Shown here: positions 1-6,628 of the stretch, in pieces | How the letters are laid out: each line of letters opens with the position of its first letter | How positions within the stretch are numbered: position 1 is the first letter of the stretch | Assembly: GCA_047619485.1 (NCBI GenBank) | Contig: JBLHKE010000037.1 | Coordinates: 1 to 20,645, forward strand | Source: JBLHKE01 sp047619485 | GTDB lineage: Bacteria; Verrucomicrobiota; Verrucomicrobiia; Verrucomicrobiales; DEV007 | Direction: 5' to 3' | Length of the DNA: 20,645 nucleotides | Translations under genes and position numbers: made by a program | The notes under the pieces: generated by a model | What the model was told of the DNA's origin: nothing | The model's input: the letters and a program-made list of their open reading frames with translations, nothing else | Database searches by the model: none

Positions 1-628
1 AGTCTGCGTCGTCTTTTTTGATGCCTGCTTCTAAGTAGAGTGCTTTGGCGTGCTCAGCGATCTGGCGGTTGCCGACAAATTTCTCAATGATGCCCTCCTT
101 GTTGGGCTTGTTCGCGTCGATGGTTGTATGCCCGATCTCGCCAGCACAGAACTGCGCTCCTCGGTGGAGCTGGCCGTTGAGGATCAACCCGCCACCGACG
201 CCGGTGCCGAGGGTGATGGCGATCAGATTGTCGAAGCCCTGGCCGGCGCCGTGGTGCCACTCGGCGTAGGCCATGCAGTTGGCATCGTTGTCGACGGTGA
301 CTGGCAGGCCGGTTTTCTCAGCGAGAAGGTCGCGGAAGGGGATGTCGATCCAGCCGGGGACGTTGGTGATCTCGAAAATGTGACCGCGCTCGAAATCGAC
401 CAGCCCGGGGATGCCCGCACCGATCGCCGCGATCTCGGGGTGCGCGGTTCTCAGTTCGGCGATGCGGTCGGTGATCGCGCCGATGAGTGCGTCCGGTGCC
501 TTGTCGTAGAAGGCGGTGGTGTCGATAGGCTCGGCATTGGCGACGAGTTCGGCTCCGGCGCAGATGCCGAATTTGACGGAGGTGCCGCCGAAGTCGATGC
601 CGATGGCGAGTGGGGAGGTGGTGGGCAT
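1..628 (-). CDS. ROK-family sugar kinase (glucokinase-like), 3' end cut by the window edge
   Basis: The reading frame starts at the ATG complementary to 626-628 and runs off the left edge, giving 209 codons. The N-terminus carries the ASKHA phosphate-binding loop (I-D-F-G-G-T, residues 11-16). A V-D-N-D-A-N motif at about 112-117 supplies the likely catalytic Asp115, and a G-T-G-V-G-G-G stretch precedes G-E-I-G-H (163-167). These are ROK-family hallmarks, and such proteins usually phosphorylate glucose or a related hexose with ATP in the cytoplasm. The usual ROK zinc site (C-x-C-G-x-x-G-C after the His) is absent: after His167 the chain goes directly to K-P-N-K-E-G and I-E-K-F with no cysteine. 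The substrate cannot be fixed from sequence. It is co-directional with coaX, 114 bases downstream of it. Family assignment is secure; glucokinase is the most probable activity, and another hexose kinase is possible. Confidence 0.88.
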   Translation of the reverse strand, partial: MPTTSPLAIGIDFGGTSVKFGICAGAELVANAEPIDTTAFYDKAPDALIGAITDRIAELRTAHPEIAAIGAGIPGLVDFERGHIFEITNVPGWIDIPFRDLLAEKTGLPVTVDNDANCMAYAEWHHGAGQGFDNLIAITLGTGVGGGLILNGQLHRGAQFCAGEIGHTTIDANKPNKEGIIEKFVGNRQIAEHAKALYLEAGIKKDDAD

Positions 629-742
629 TGGTATGATTGCAACCGAGATTGCTTACGAGAATCGTTTAATGATTGCTGAGAGGACTTGTCAAAGCCCGGA
701 GGGATAATCTGGCGGATCGGGGATTGGCGCGGATCACGCTAG

Positions 743-1504
743 CTAATTTGCATTTAGCCCGGCGATGATGCGGAGTCCTTGGAGGGTGAAGTCTGGGTCG
801 ACGATGTCGATCTGTTGGATCTTGTCGGAGATGAGTTCGGCGTAGCCGCCGGTGGCGATGGCCTTCGGGCGGGAGCCGCCGTCGCCAAACTCGTCGTAGA
901 TCTCTGTTAGGATTTCTTTGATCATGCCGCGGTAGCCGTGCACGGCACCCGCCATCATCGCGGACTTGGTGGACTTGCCGATGATCTCCGTCGGCTCGAG
1001 CAGGTCGATCTTTGGGAGGAGTGCGGTGCGCTGGAACATGTAGTCGGTCATGACTTCGAGCCCGGGAGCGATCACGCCGCCGACGTAGGCGCCTGCCCGA
1101 GAGATGATGTCGAAGGTGACCGCCGTCCCGAAGTCGACGACAACCGCGGGTGCGCCATGCAGTGCGGCGACGGCGGCGGCGTTAGCGAGCCGGTCTGCAC
1201 CGATCGTTTCAGGTTGAGGGTAGTCGATGGCGATGCCGAGTTCGATGGCATGGCTGACGACGAGCAGGCGTTCCCCGTAGATTTGCTGGAGGGTGTCGTT
1301 CTTCTCCGGCACGACCGAGGCGAGGATCACTCGCTTAACGCCTGCCGCCCACGGAATCTCCGCGAGCGATTTGGCAGACAGTTCGGCGGTGGGAAGGTTG
1401 GCGCGCTGGTCGGTCAGGCCTTCAATGGTCGCGCCAGCGATCTTGGTGCGGGAGTTGCTGATATCGATCAGCAGCAGCTCTGGATGCTTGTCTCCGGCGC
1501 TCAC
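743..1504 (-). CDS. coaX: Type III pantothenate kinase
   Basis: This 253-residue protein has the length and motif order of CoaX, which phosphorylates pantothenate in the first step of coenzyme A synthesis in the cytoplasm. Visible motifs are the N-terminal D-I-S-N-S-R phosphate loop (14-19), G-A-D-R-L (102-106) with the expected catalytic Asp104, D-F-G-T-A (124-128), G-G-V-I-A-P-G (142-148), and a T-A-L-L-P-K-I segment (160-166) followed by G-K-S-T. The ATG at 1504 is preferred because it overlaps the stop of the upstream gene by four bases (ATGA), which suggests translational coupling. The first glycine of the usual D-x-G-N-(S/T) loop is replaced by serine, a mild departure. No other family fits as well. 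Confidence 0.95.
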   Translation of the reverse strand: MSAGDKHPELLLIDISNSRTKIAGATIEGLTDQRANLPTAELSAKSLAEIPWAAGVKRVILASVVPEKNDTLQQIYGERLLVVSHAIELGIAIDYPQPETIGADRLANAAAVAALHGAPAVVVDFGTAVTFDIISRAGAYVGGVIAPGLEVMTDYMFQRTALLPKIDLLEPTEIIGKSTKSAMMAGAVHGYRGMIKEILTEIYDEFGDGGSRPKAIATGGYAELISDKIQQIDIVDPDFTLQGLRIIAGLNAN

Positions 1505-2082
1505 CAGTCGAGTTGCTTGAAGGTCTGGGTTGCATTGATGGCGATCGACTCCGGGTCGTAGCTGCGCGCGGATTTGATATCGCGTCGCTGGCCATTTAAG
1601 TCGAGCCTCAGGTTGCCGACGATGTCTTCGGCTAGGAGGGAAAAGCGCAAGTCCTCTGTGGTCTTGGCTTTCGCCGGGAACACCGGAGGGGTGCCTGTGA
1701 AGGCGAGGAAGAACACGGGTAGCGATTTTCCCGTGCCTGTGATGAGCTTGGCGGACTCGATCGCATGCACCGGGCTCTCGCTCTGGTTGTCGAACTCGAC
1801 GCCGACCTCGAGTAGGTAGGTTTCGCCTTCGCGTTTGACCGTGACGTTTCCAATCTGGAGCGGGCCAGTTGGCATAGAGGGCTTGGTTGCTGCCGACGGC
1901 TTCTTGGAGTGAGCGGTCTGGTCCCCCTCCACGGGACTCGGCGATTCCGATTCCGCGTAGGGGTCTGGCGGATTGTTACTGAGCAGCACGAATACCAACC
2001 CGGCCACGGTGAGGACGAGGAGGATCCAGACTTCGATGCGTTTGAATAGACTCAAGTTGGTGTAGGCTTGCGGAACTACCAT
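1501..2082 (-). CDS. Single-pass membrane-anchored protein of unknown function
   Basis: The protein is 193 residues from the ATG at 2082. It has a short charged N-terminus, one hydrophobic helix at about residues 13-33, a Pro/Ser/Glu-rich linker, and a C-terminal domain of about 110 residues that looks beta-rich, so a periplasmic domain on an N-terminal anchor is likely. I do not recognise the family. The open frame extends a further 50 codons upstream to 2232, but that extension lies opposite a convincing signal-peptide coding stretch on the other strand, so I chose the internal ATG. A TTG shortly downstream (L-S-L-F-K) is an alternative start. The stop overlaps the coaX start by four bases, so the two genes are probably one operon, although nothing shows a functional link to CoA synthesis. 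Confidence 0.7.
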   Translation of the reverse strand: MVVPQAYTNLSLFKRIEVWILLVLTVAGLVFVLLSNNPPDPYAESESPSPVEGDQTAHSKKPSAATKPSMPTGPLQIGNVTVKREGETYLLEVGVEFDNQSESPVHAIESAKLITGTGKSLPVFFLAFTGTPPVFPAKAKTTEDLRFSLLAEDIVGNLRLDLNGQRRDIKSARSYDPESIAINATQTFKQLDW

Positions 2083-2483
2083 GAAAATCAACATCAAACT
2101 ATCGATCCTGTTCATCATGCTTACGATGCCGGCCGTGGTTGTCGCCCAATCCTCGCTGGCGGTGAGGCCCGTCGGGATCCGGGTGATCGATGAGGTGGTT
2201 GGCACGGGGGCGAACAAACTGATACCATTCAATTCCTTTGACTCTGGTGATCGAGTCGGGCGGGGCGTCGATCATTAAGGTGGATACAAGAGCTTCGACG
2301 CTGGAGTCGTCCACTCATGATGGCGGCACTGACCTGCTGTGGAGCAAATGGATCGGTGCTGAAGTGTCCCAGCGTCTTGCGCTGCTGGAGAGGTTGGCGC
2401 GCGGTGGCACGGATGATTTGAATCGCGCGGAAGGCATCGATTATGAGTTTCCCTGGGAGGAGAAACCGCGCGTGCTGCACTGA
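2081..2483 (+). pseudogene. Frameshifted gene for a small secreted protein, unknown function
   Basis: The first frame (2081-2278) starts with Met-Lys, a hydrophobic core and V-V-V-A-Q-S, a good signal peptide with probable cleavage after Ala. It reads sensibly to about N-K-L-I-P-F-N-S and then degenerates. The next frame (open from 2223, stop at 2481-2483) reads sensibly from L-T-L-V-I-E-S-G-G onward and ends in E-K-P-R-V-L-H. Dropping one base from the T-run at 2236-2239 would join them as F-N-S-L-T-L-V-I-E, giving a secreted protein of about 133 residues. This may be a real mutation or a sequencing error in a T-run. The protein family is unknown to me. The start codon shares two bases with the start of the divergent minus-strand gene, an unusual arrangement that leaves no private promoter space. 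Confidence 0.5.
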
Positions 2484-2540
2484 ACGTGCGATCGGCAGTT
2501 GGTGGTGGTGTTTTCTCGATTGCTGCTATTGTAACTCCCT

Positions 2541-3866
2541 ATGGCAATGTTCGAGATTCGAGAAAAACCGAAAATGGTCGAGCGCGCCCTGCTGATCGGG
2601 GTGTATTTTGACAAAGAGGAGGAGGCAGAGTCCCTCAGCCTGCTGGAGGAATTAGCGGAGCTGGTGAACACCTTGGATATCAACATTGTGGATAGCCTGT
2701 TGGTGAAGGTGCGCGATCGTCAAGCGCGCACGCTCATGGGGAAGGGGAAGATGGAGGAGATCGTGGAGCACGCGAAAGACTTCGACTGCGACTGCATCAT
2801 TTTTGACAATGAACTGTCACCTTCCCAGCAGCGTAACTGGGAGAAGGAGACGGACATCTTGGTGATCGATCGCCAAGAGGTCATCCTGGATATTTTTTCG
2901 ATGCGGGCGCAGACCAAGGAGGCGCGCTTGCAGGTTGAGCTGGCGCGCATGGAGTATTCTCTGCCCCGTCTGGCACGCATGTGGGGGCACCTCGATCGCC
3001 AAGGCGGGGGCTCTGGTGGTGGCAAAGGCGGCGCGGCCGCTGCTCGAGGTGAAGGGGAGAAGCAAATCGAGGTCGACCGTCGACTAGCGCGCAAGGGTAT
3101 CGATAAAGTGAAGGAGGAGTTGGCACTGGTGCGGAAGCAGCGTGACACCCAGCGCAAGGAGCGTACCCGCGTGCCGATCCCGCATGCGGCGATCGTCGGT
3201 TACACGAATGCAGGGAAGTCATCGCTCCTCAACCGCCTGTCGGAGAGCAATGTCCTGGCAGAGGACAAGTTGTTTGCGACGCTCGACACGACGACCCGGC
3301 GGATCACCTTGCCTGATGCGCAACCGTTGCTGCTGACCGATACGGTGGGCTTCGTTCGCCGCTTGCCGCACGGGCTCGTCGAGTCGTTTAAGGCGACGCT
3401 CGAGGAGGCGATCATCGCTGATTTTTTGATTCACGTGATCGACGCCAGCCAGCTAGGAGCACTCGTCCAATATCAGACCACAGTGGAGGTATTGAAGGAA
3501 TTGGGAGCCGATACAAAACGCATCATGCTGGTGGTGAATAAGATCGATCTCGTCGAGGATCCAGAGCGTCACGCCGAACTCGAATCGCAGTTCGAGGGGG
3601 CGACGTTCATCTCGGTGAAGACCGGTGATGGGATCGAGCTGTTGCTCAACCGGATGTCGGAGATGTTGCTGGATCGCGTAACCCGGGTGGCGTTGCGGAT
3701 CCCGCAGTCGCGTGCGGATGTGGCGGCGATGTTGCACCGCGATGGCATGGTGATCAGCGAGGAATACGAGGGCAACGAGATCCTGATCAGCGCGACCATT
3801 TCCAAGGCGTTGAAGCAACGACTCCAGGAATTCGTGGAGGTGGAACCCGCCGAGGCCGGAGCGTAG
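2541..3866 (+). CDS. hflX: Ribosome-associated GTPase HflX
   Basis: This 441-residue protein has the HflX architecture: an N-terminal HflX domain (about 15-130), a glycine-rich loop (about 155-170) between the helical segments, and a GTPase domain. The G motifs are visible: G-Y-T-N-A-G-K-S-S (220-228) as P-loop, D-T-V-G-F (267-271) as G3, and N-K-I-D (333-336) as G4, with S-V-K-T-G as a plausible G5. HflX binds the large ribosomal subunit and splits stalled or stressed 70S ribosomes in a GTP-dependent manner. The start is either this ATG or the one two codons later (M-A-M-F); neither has a clear Shine-Dalgarno site. It stands alone on the plus strand, 57 bases after the broken gene, and converges on the transposase gene with a strong hairpin between them. 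Confidence 0.96.
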   Translation: MAMFEIREKPKMVERALLIGVYFDKEEEAESLSLLEELAELVNTLDINIVDSLLVKVRDRQARTLMGKGKMEEIVEHAKDFDCDCIIFDNELSPSQQRNWEKETDILVIDRQEVILDIFSMRAQTKEARLQVELARMEYSLPRLARMWGHLDRQGGGSGGGKGGAAAARGEGEKQIEVDRRLARKGIDKVKEELALVRKQRDTQRKERTRVPIPHAAIVGYTNAGKSSLLNRLSESNVLAEDKLFATLDTTTRRITLPDAQPLLLTDTVGFVRRLPHGLVESFKATLEEAIIADFLIHVIDASQLGALVQYQTTVEVLKELGADTKRIMLVVNKIDLVEDPERHAELESQFEGATFISVKTGDGIELLLNRMSEMLLDRVTRVALRIPQSRADVAAMLHRDGMVISEEYEGNEILISATISKALKQRLQEFVEVEPAEAGA

Positions 3867-3896
3867 CAGCGCGGGATGGGTTTTAAGTTCGTCAAG

Positions 3897-3920
3897 GGCG
3901 GCGGACGCTTAGCCGCCGCC
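3897..3920. terminator. Perfect GC-rich inverted repeat between convergent genes
   Basis: GGCGGCGG (3897-3904) pairs perfectly with CCGCCGCC (3913-3920) around an 8-base loop that contains the transposase stop codon. It sits between the 3' ends of hflX (plus) and the transposase gene (minus), where a bidirectional terminator would be expected. No T-run follows on either strand, so classical Rho-independent termination is not supported. Because Y1 transposases of the RAYT type are associated with REP palindromes, a REP-like element is an alternative reading. The palindrome itself is certain; its role is not. Confidence 0.5.
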
Positions 3921-4913
3921 GGGATCGATCGGTTTGATCCTGAGTGCTCGGGCACAGCGCAGATCACCCCAAGCTCCACCGATCATTTTACGCGCGACCG
4001 ACGTTCTGGGGTCTGAGAAGTGCTCGCGCAGGGTGTTGAAGAACGACTCGAGAAAAGACTCCCGTCCAATCGCCATCCCGCTGCTGAAATAGCGTATCCG
4101 GCAGCGGAGTAGTTGAGCTAACGATAGCTTTCCGCCGGCAGCCCAGACTTCGGCGACAACCTCTCGGGAAAGGCCTGTGCGATCAGGTTTTTCCTCACCG
4201 ATCCCGAACAAGATCTTTCGGTAGCGCGGTCCGACATCTCCCCAGTTCGCGTCCGATTTGAGATCAGCTAGTGCCCGTGCAAGCCCTTCGCGCGCGATCT
4301 TGTCTCCAGCAAGCGCCTCGCCATAGCCGCACCAGCGGTAGTCTTTTGGATCCTCAACCATGCCTGCCCGGACTGGATTTAGATCAATGTAGGCAGCGAC
4401 TTTGAGTAAGCTGTTCCAGTGCCCCTCCACGATGACGCTGCGAAAACGTGATTCCCACAAGACGCCAACCCTGTCGTGCTGGCGGTTAAACCAGGTGGTG
4501 AACTTCTGTTTCAGCGTTTTCATGAATTCGCTGAGATCCCACATGCGACGGAGATAGCGGGCGCGGAGTTGCTGCAGGACATCCCCACCCAAGCGCTGAG
4601 CTTCAGCGAATTCCCACTCGACGCCAATCATGGCATCCGCCGAATACAGCTGGCGGCAGCGATCGAGGATCTCGTTGTTGTTCAGTTCAACCGCCGGGCG
4701 GGGAGGGATTTCGAGGAGCAGGTGGAAGTGATTTGAGAGGATCGTCCAAGTCAGGATCCGCACCCCAGAGAACGCCTCGGCCTGCCGCATGATCTTGCAG
4801 AAAACATCCCGCTCGTGTTCGTGGAGAACAAAATCACGATTCACGATCCGGCTAACGCAGTGGTAAAATGAGCTGGAACTAGTGGTTGGTAAAATAGGTC
4901 GACGCCGAGGCAT
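3909..4913 (-). CDS. IS200-like / RAYT-type Y1 transposase
   Basis: The 334-residue product has the Y1 (HUH) transposase core in its first 200 residues. F-Y-H-C-V-S-R is at 16-22, the metal-binding N-H-F-H-L-L-L-E at 61-68 holds the HUH histidines, a K-Q-K-F-T-T-W-F-N helix is at about 135-143, V-L-W-E-S-R-F follows near 151-157, and Y-I-D-L-N-P-V-R-A-G at 175-184. About 130 further residues of less obvious nature follow. HUH transposases cut single-stranded DNA through a 5'-phosphotyrosine; family members near REP sequences are called RAYTs. In my recollection of RAYTs the helix after Lys-Gln usually carries a tyrosine where Phe138 stands here, so strand-cleaving activity is uncertain. No partner gene, terminal repeats or target duplication were found, so it appears to be a single-copy chromosomal gene. 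Confidence 0.85.
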   Translation of the reverse strand: MPRRRPILPTTSSSSFYHCVSRIVNRDFVLHEHERDVFCKIMRQAEAFSGVRILTWTILSNHFHLLLEIPPRPAVELNNNEILDRCRQLYSADAMIGVEWEFAEAQRLGGDVLQQLRARYLRRMWDLSEFMKTLKQKFTTWFNRQHDRVGVLWESRFRSVIVEGHWNSLLKVAAYIDLNPVRAGMVEDPKDYRWCGYGEALAGDKIAREGLARALADLKSDANWGDVGPRYRKILFGIGEEKPDRTGLSREVVAEVWAAGGKLSLAQLLRCRIRYFSSGMAIGRESFLESFFNTLREHFSDPRTSVARKMIGGAWGDLRCARALRIKPIDPGGG

Positions 4914-4918
4914 AGAAT

Positions 4919-4946
4919 ATTATACATATCACCTGGAAAGATGCAA
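4919..4946 (-). promoter_or_regulatory. Possible sigma-70-like promoter of the transposase gene, giving a leaderless mRNA
   Basis: On the minus strand a perfect TATAAT hexamer lies at 4924-4919, five bases before the transposase ATG at 4913. A weak TTGCAT (4946-4941; only the TTG matches the -35 consensus) stands 16 bases further upstream. With usual spacing, transcription would begin at or next to the start codon. The -10 match is exact, but the region is AT-rich, so chance is possible. Confidence 0.35.
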
Positions 4947-4950
4947 GGCT

Positions 4951-4998
4951 AGAGATGAAGAAATATGCAAGATTAGAGATGAGGAAATATGCAAGATT
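4951..4998. repeat. Two tandem copies of a 24-bp AT-rich repeat, plus a degenerate partial copy
   Basis: Bases 4951-4974 and 4975-4998 are the same 24-base unit with one difference (A/G at unit position 9); each begins AGAGATGA and ends ATGCAAGATT. A decayed partial copy (ATGCAAGGCT) precedes them at 4941-4950, and an AGGATTAGG tail follows. The array lies in the 147-base gap between the divergent transposase and htrA genes and is much more AT-rich than its surroundings. It could be operator-like repeats or simple tandem slippage. Confidence 0.75.
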
Positions 4999-5060
4999 AG
5001 GATTAGGGTGTTTGCGGGAATGTGGATTGGGTGAGCTTTTTGCGCATGATAGATTGAACG

Positions 5061-6620
5061 ATGGACGAGCCTCTTCAGTCCGACTTACCACAACAACACC
5101 CCATTTATCTCATGCACGACGGAATCCGCAGAATTATCATCGTTTTCATTGTGACCGCTCTCTCGTTTGGGGTTCTTTTTGCGTGGAGGTCGGGCGCTGA
5201 GGGGAGGTTTGATTTTTTCGATATGATCGCGGGCAAGCGTGCCCAGGCGACGAAGAACGAGGAGATCGTGTTGCGAAAGGAGCCGGTACTGAAGTATTCT
5301 GATGTTGAGGGGCTCGCGAGGCTCAATCAGGATTTTATCAAGCTTACGGCGCAGGTGGCTCCCGCAGTGGTTAGTATCAGTACCGGGCGTGAGATCAATC
5401 AGCCGGTCGTGCGGCGCAGTATCTTCGGTTCGCAACTATACAACGAGCGGCGCTGGGAGCCCGGGCTGGGATCGGGGGTGATCGTGAGCGCGGACGGTTA
5501 CATCGTGACGAACTACCATGTGGTGGAGCATGCCGATAAGATCGAGGTCTCGCTGGATGGCGAGGACGAACCGCTGGCGGTACGCAGCGTCGGCTACAAC
5601 GAGCGGCTCGATATCGCGATTTTGAAGATCATCGTCGACCAGGCGGAGCCCCGGCAGTTCGCTCACCTTTCGCTTGGTGATTCGGATACGACGAAGACTG
5701 GCGAGATCGTGTTTGCGGTCGGCAACCCGTTCGGTTTCAAAGGGACGGTGACACAGGGGATCATCAGTGCGAAGAACCGCCGCCTCAGCGACAGTTCGGC
5801 CGAGTTGTTCCAGACGAACACGATCATCAACCCGGGAAATTCGGGTGGTCCGCTGGTGAACATCCGCGGGGAGGTGATCGGGATCAATACAGCGATTTAT
5901 TCCGGTGCGCAGCAGACGGGCTTGTGGCAGGGGGTCGGCCTAGCGATCGCATCGAATGATGTGCGGGACGTGCTTGAAGCGTTGAACAAACAGGATCGGC
6001 CGATCCGCGGCTACCTCGGTGTCAGCTACCGGCCAACGCCCGGGGGGCGCGGCGGCAAGGAGGTCGTGCAGATCATGGCGGTCGAGGTGGATTCGCCTGC
6101 GGAGCGAGCTGGGATCAAGGCGGGCGACATCGTGCTCGAGTTTGATGATCGCGAGGTGAAGAGCTTTGATGAATTCTCGAAGCGGGTGCGGCGCAAGCAT
6201 GTCGGGGACAAGGCCAAGGTGAAAGTGGAGCGAGAGGGGGGGGAACTCGAGATCGAGGTGGAGATCGCCGAGTTAGATGAGGACAAATTGATCGCCGACC
6301 GGGTGCGCAACAGCGGGAGCGATGCGGCAGCGGTCGAGCGCCGGATGAAGTCGGTTGGTATCGAGGTGGCCGATCAGCCTGGAAACAATGGTGTGTTGGT
6401 CAAGGGCGTTTCGGAGAACAGTGTCTGGGGATCAAAAATCCAGAGCGGCGATACAATCGTTTCATTGGGTGGCTACGCAGTCGCCAATGCCCGTACGCTC
6501 GCGTTCCTGATGGAAAAAACCGAGCCGGATCAGATGTTGCGCATGGGGGTGATTCGCGATTTTGGCGCGAGGGGGCGGAAGTTCGGTCCGGTGTATGTGC
6601 AGATCCCGGCGCTGCGGTAG
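5061..6620 (+). CDS. htrA: HtrA/Do-family serine protease with two PDZ domains
   Basis: This 519-residue protein has an N-terminal hydrophobic helix at about 24-42, most likely an uncleaved anchor holding the rest in the periplasm. The trypsin-like domain spans about 90-300 with the full catalytic triad: His153 in T-N-Y-H-V-V, Asp184 in R-L-D-I-A-I-L, and Ser261 in G-N-S-G-G-P-L. PDZ1 begins near residue 317 (Y-L-G-V) and PDZ2 near 432. HtrA proteases degrade or refold damaged envelope proteins, with PDZ domains binding exposed C-termini and driving oligomer assembly. The ATG at 5061 gives a 17-residue polar leader; Met18 (M-H-D-G) is an alternative start. It diverges from the transposase gene and ends 8 bases before the convergent beta-propeller gene. 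Confidence 0.94.
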   Translation: MDEPLQSDLPQQHPIYLMHDGIRRIIIVFIVTALSFGVLFAWRSGAEGRFDFFDMIAGKRAQATKNEEIVLRKEPVLKYSDVEGLARLNQDFIKLTAQVAPAVVSISTGREINQPVVRRSIFGSQLYNERRWEPGLGSGVIVSADGYIVTNYHVVEHADKIEVSLDGEDEPLAVRSVGYNERLDIAILKIIVDQAEPRQFAHLSLGDSDTTKTGEIVFAVGNPFGFKGTVTQGIISAKNRRLSDSSAELFQTNTIINPGNSGGPLVNIRGEVIGINTAIYSGAQQTGLWQGVGLAIASNDVRDVLEALNKQDRPIRGYLGVSYRPTPGGRGGKEVVQIMAVEVDSPAERAGIKAGDIVLEFDDREVKSFDEFSKRVRRKHVGDKAKVKVEREGGELEIEVEIAELDEDKLIADRVRNSGSDAAAVERRMKSVGIEVADQPGNNGVLVKGVSENSVWGSKIQSGDTIVSLGGYAVANARTLAFLMEKTEPDQMLRMGVIRDFGARGRKFGPVYVQIPALR

Positions 6621-6628
6621 TCGGCGCG

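Noticed and set aside
50..679. 209-codon open frame on the plus strand opposite the ROK kinase
   Set aside because: The minus frame has clear ROK motifs from start to edge, so the plus frame is a GC-driven shadow.
938..1561. 207-codon plus-strand frame opposite coaX
   Set aside because: coaX on the minus strand carries the complete motif set, and the plus frame has no recognisable feature.
4879..5091. 70-codon minus-strand frame crossing the 24-bp repeats
   Set aside because: Its repeats (N-L-A-Y-F) just translate the tandem DNA repeat, and it overlaps both the htrA and transposase starts.
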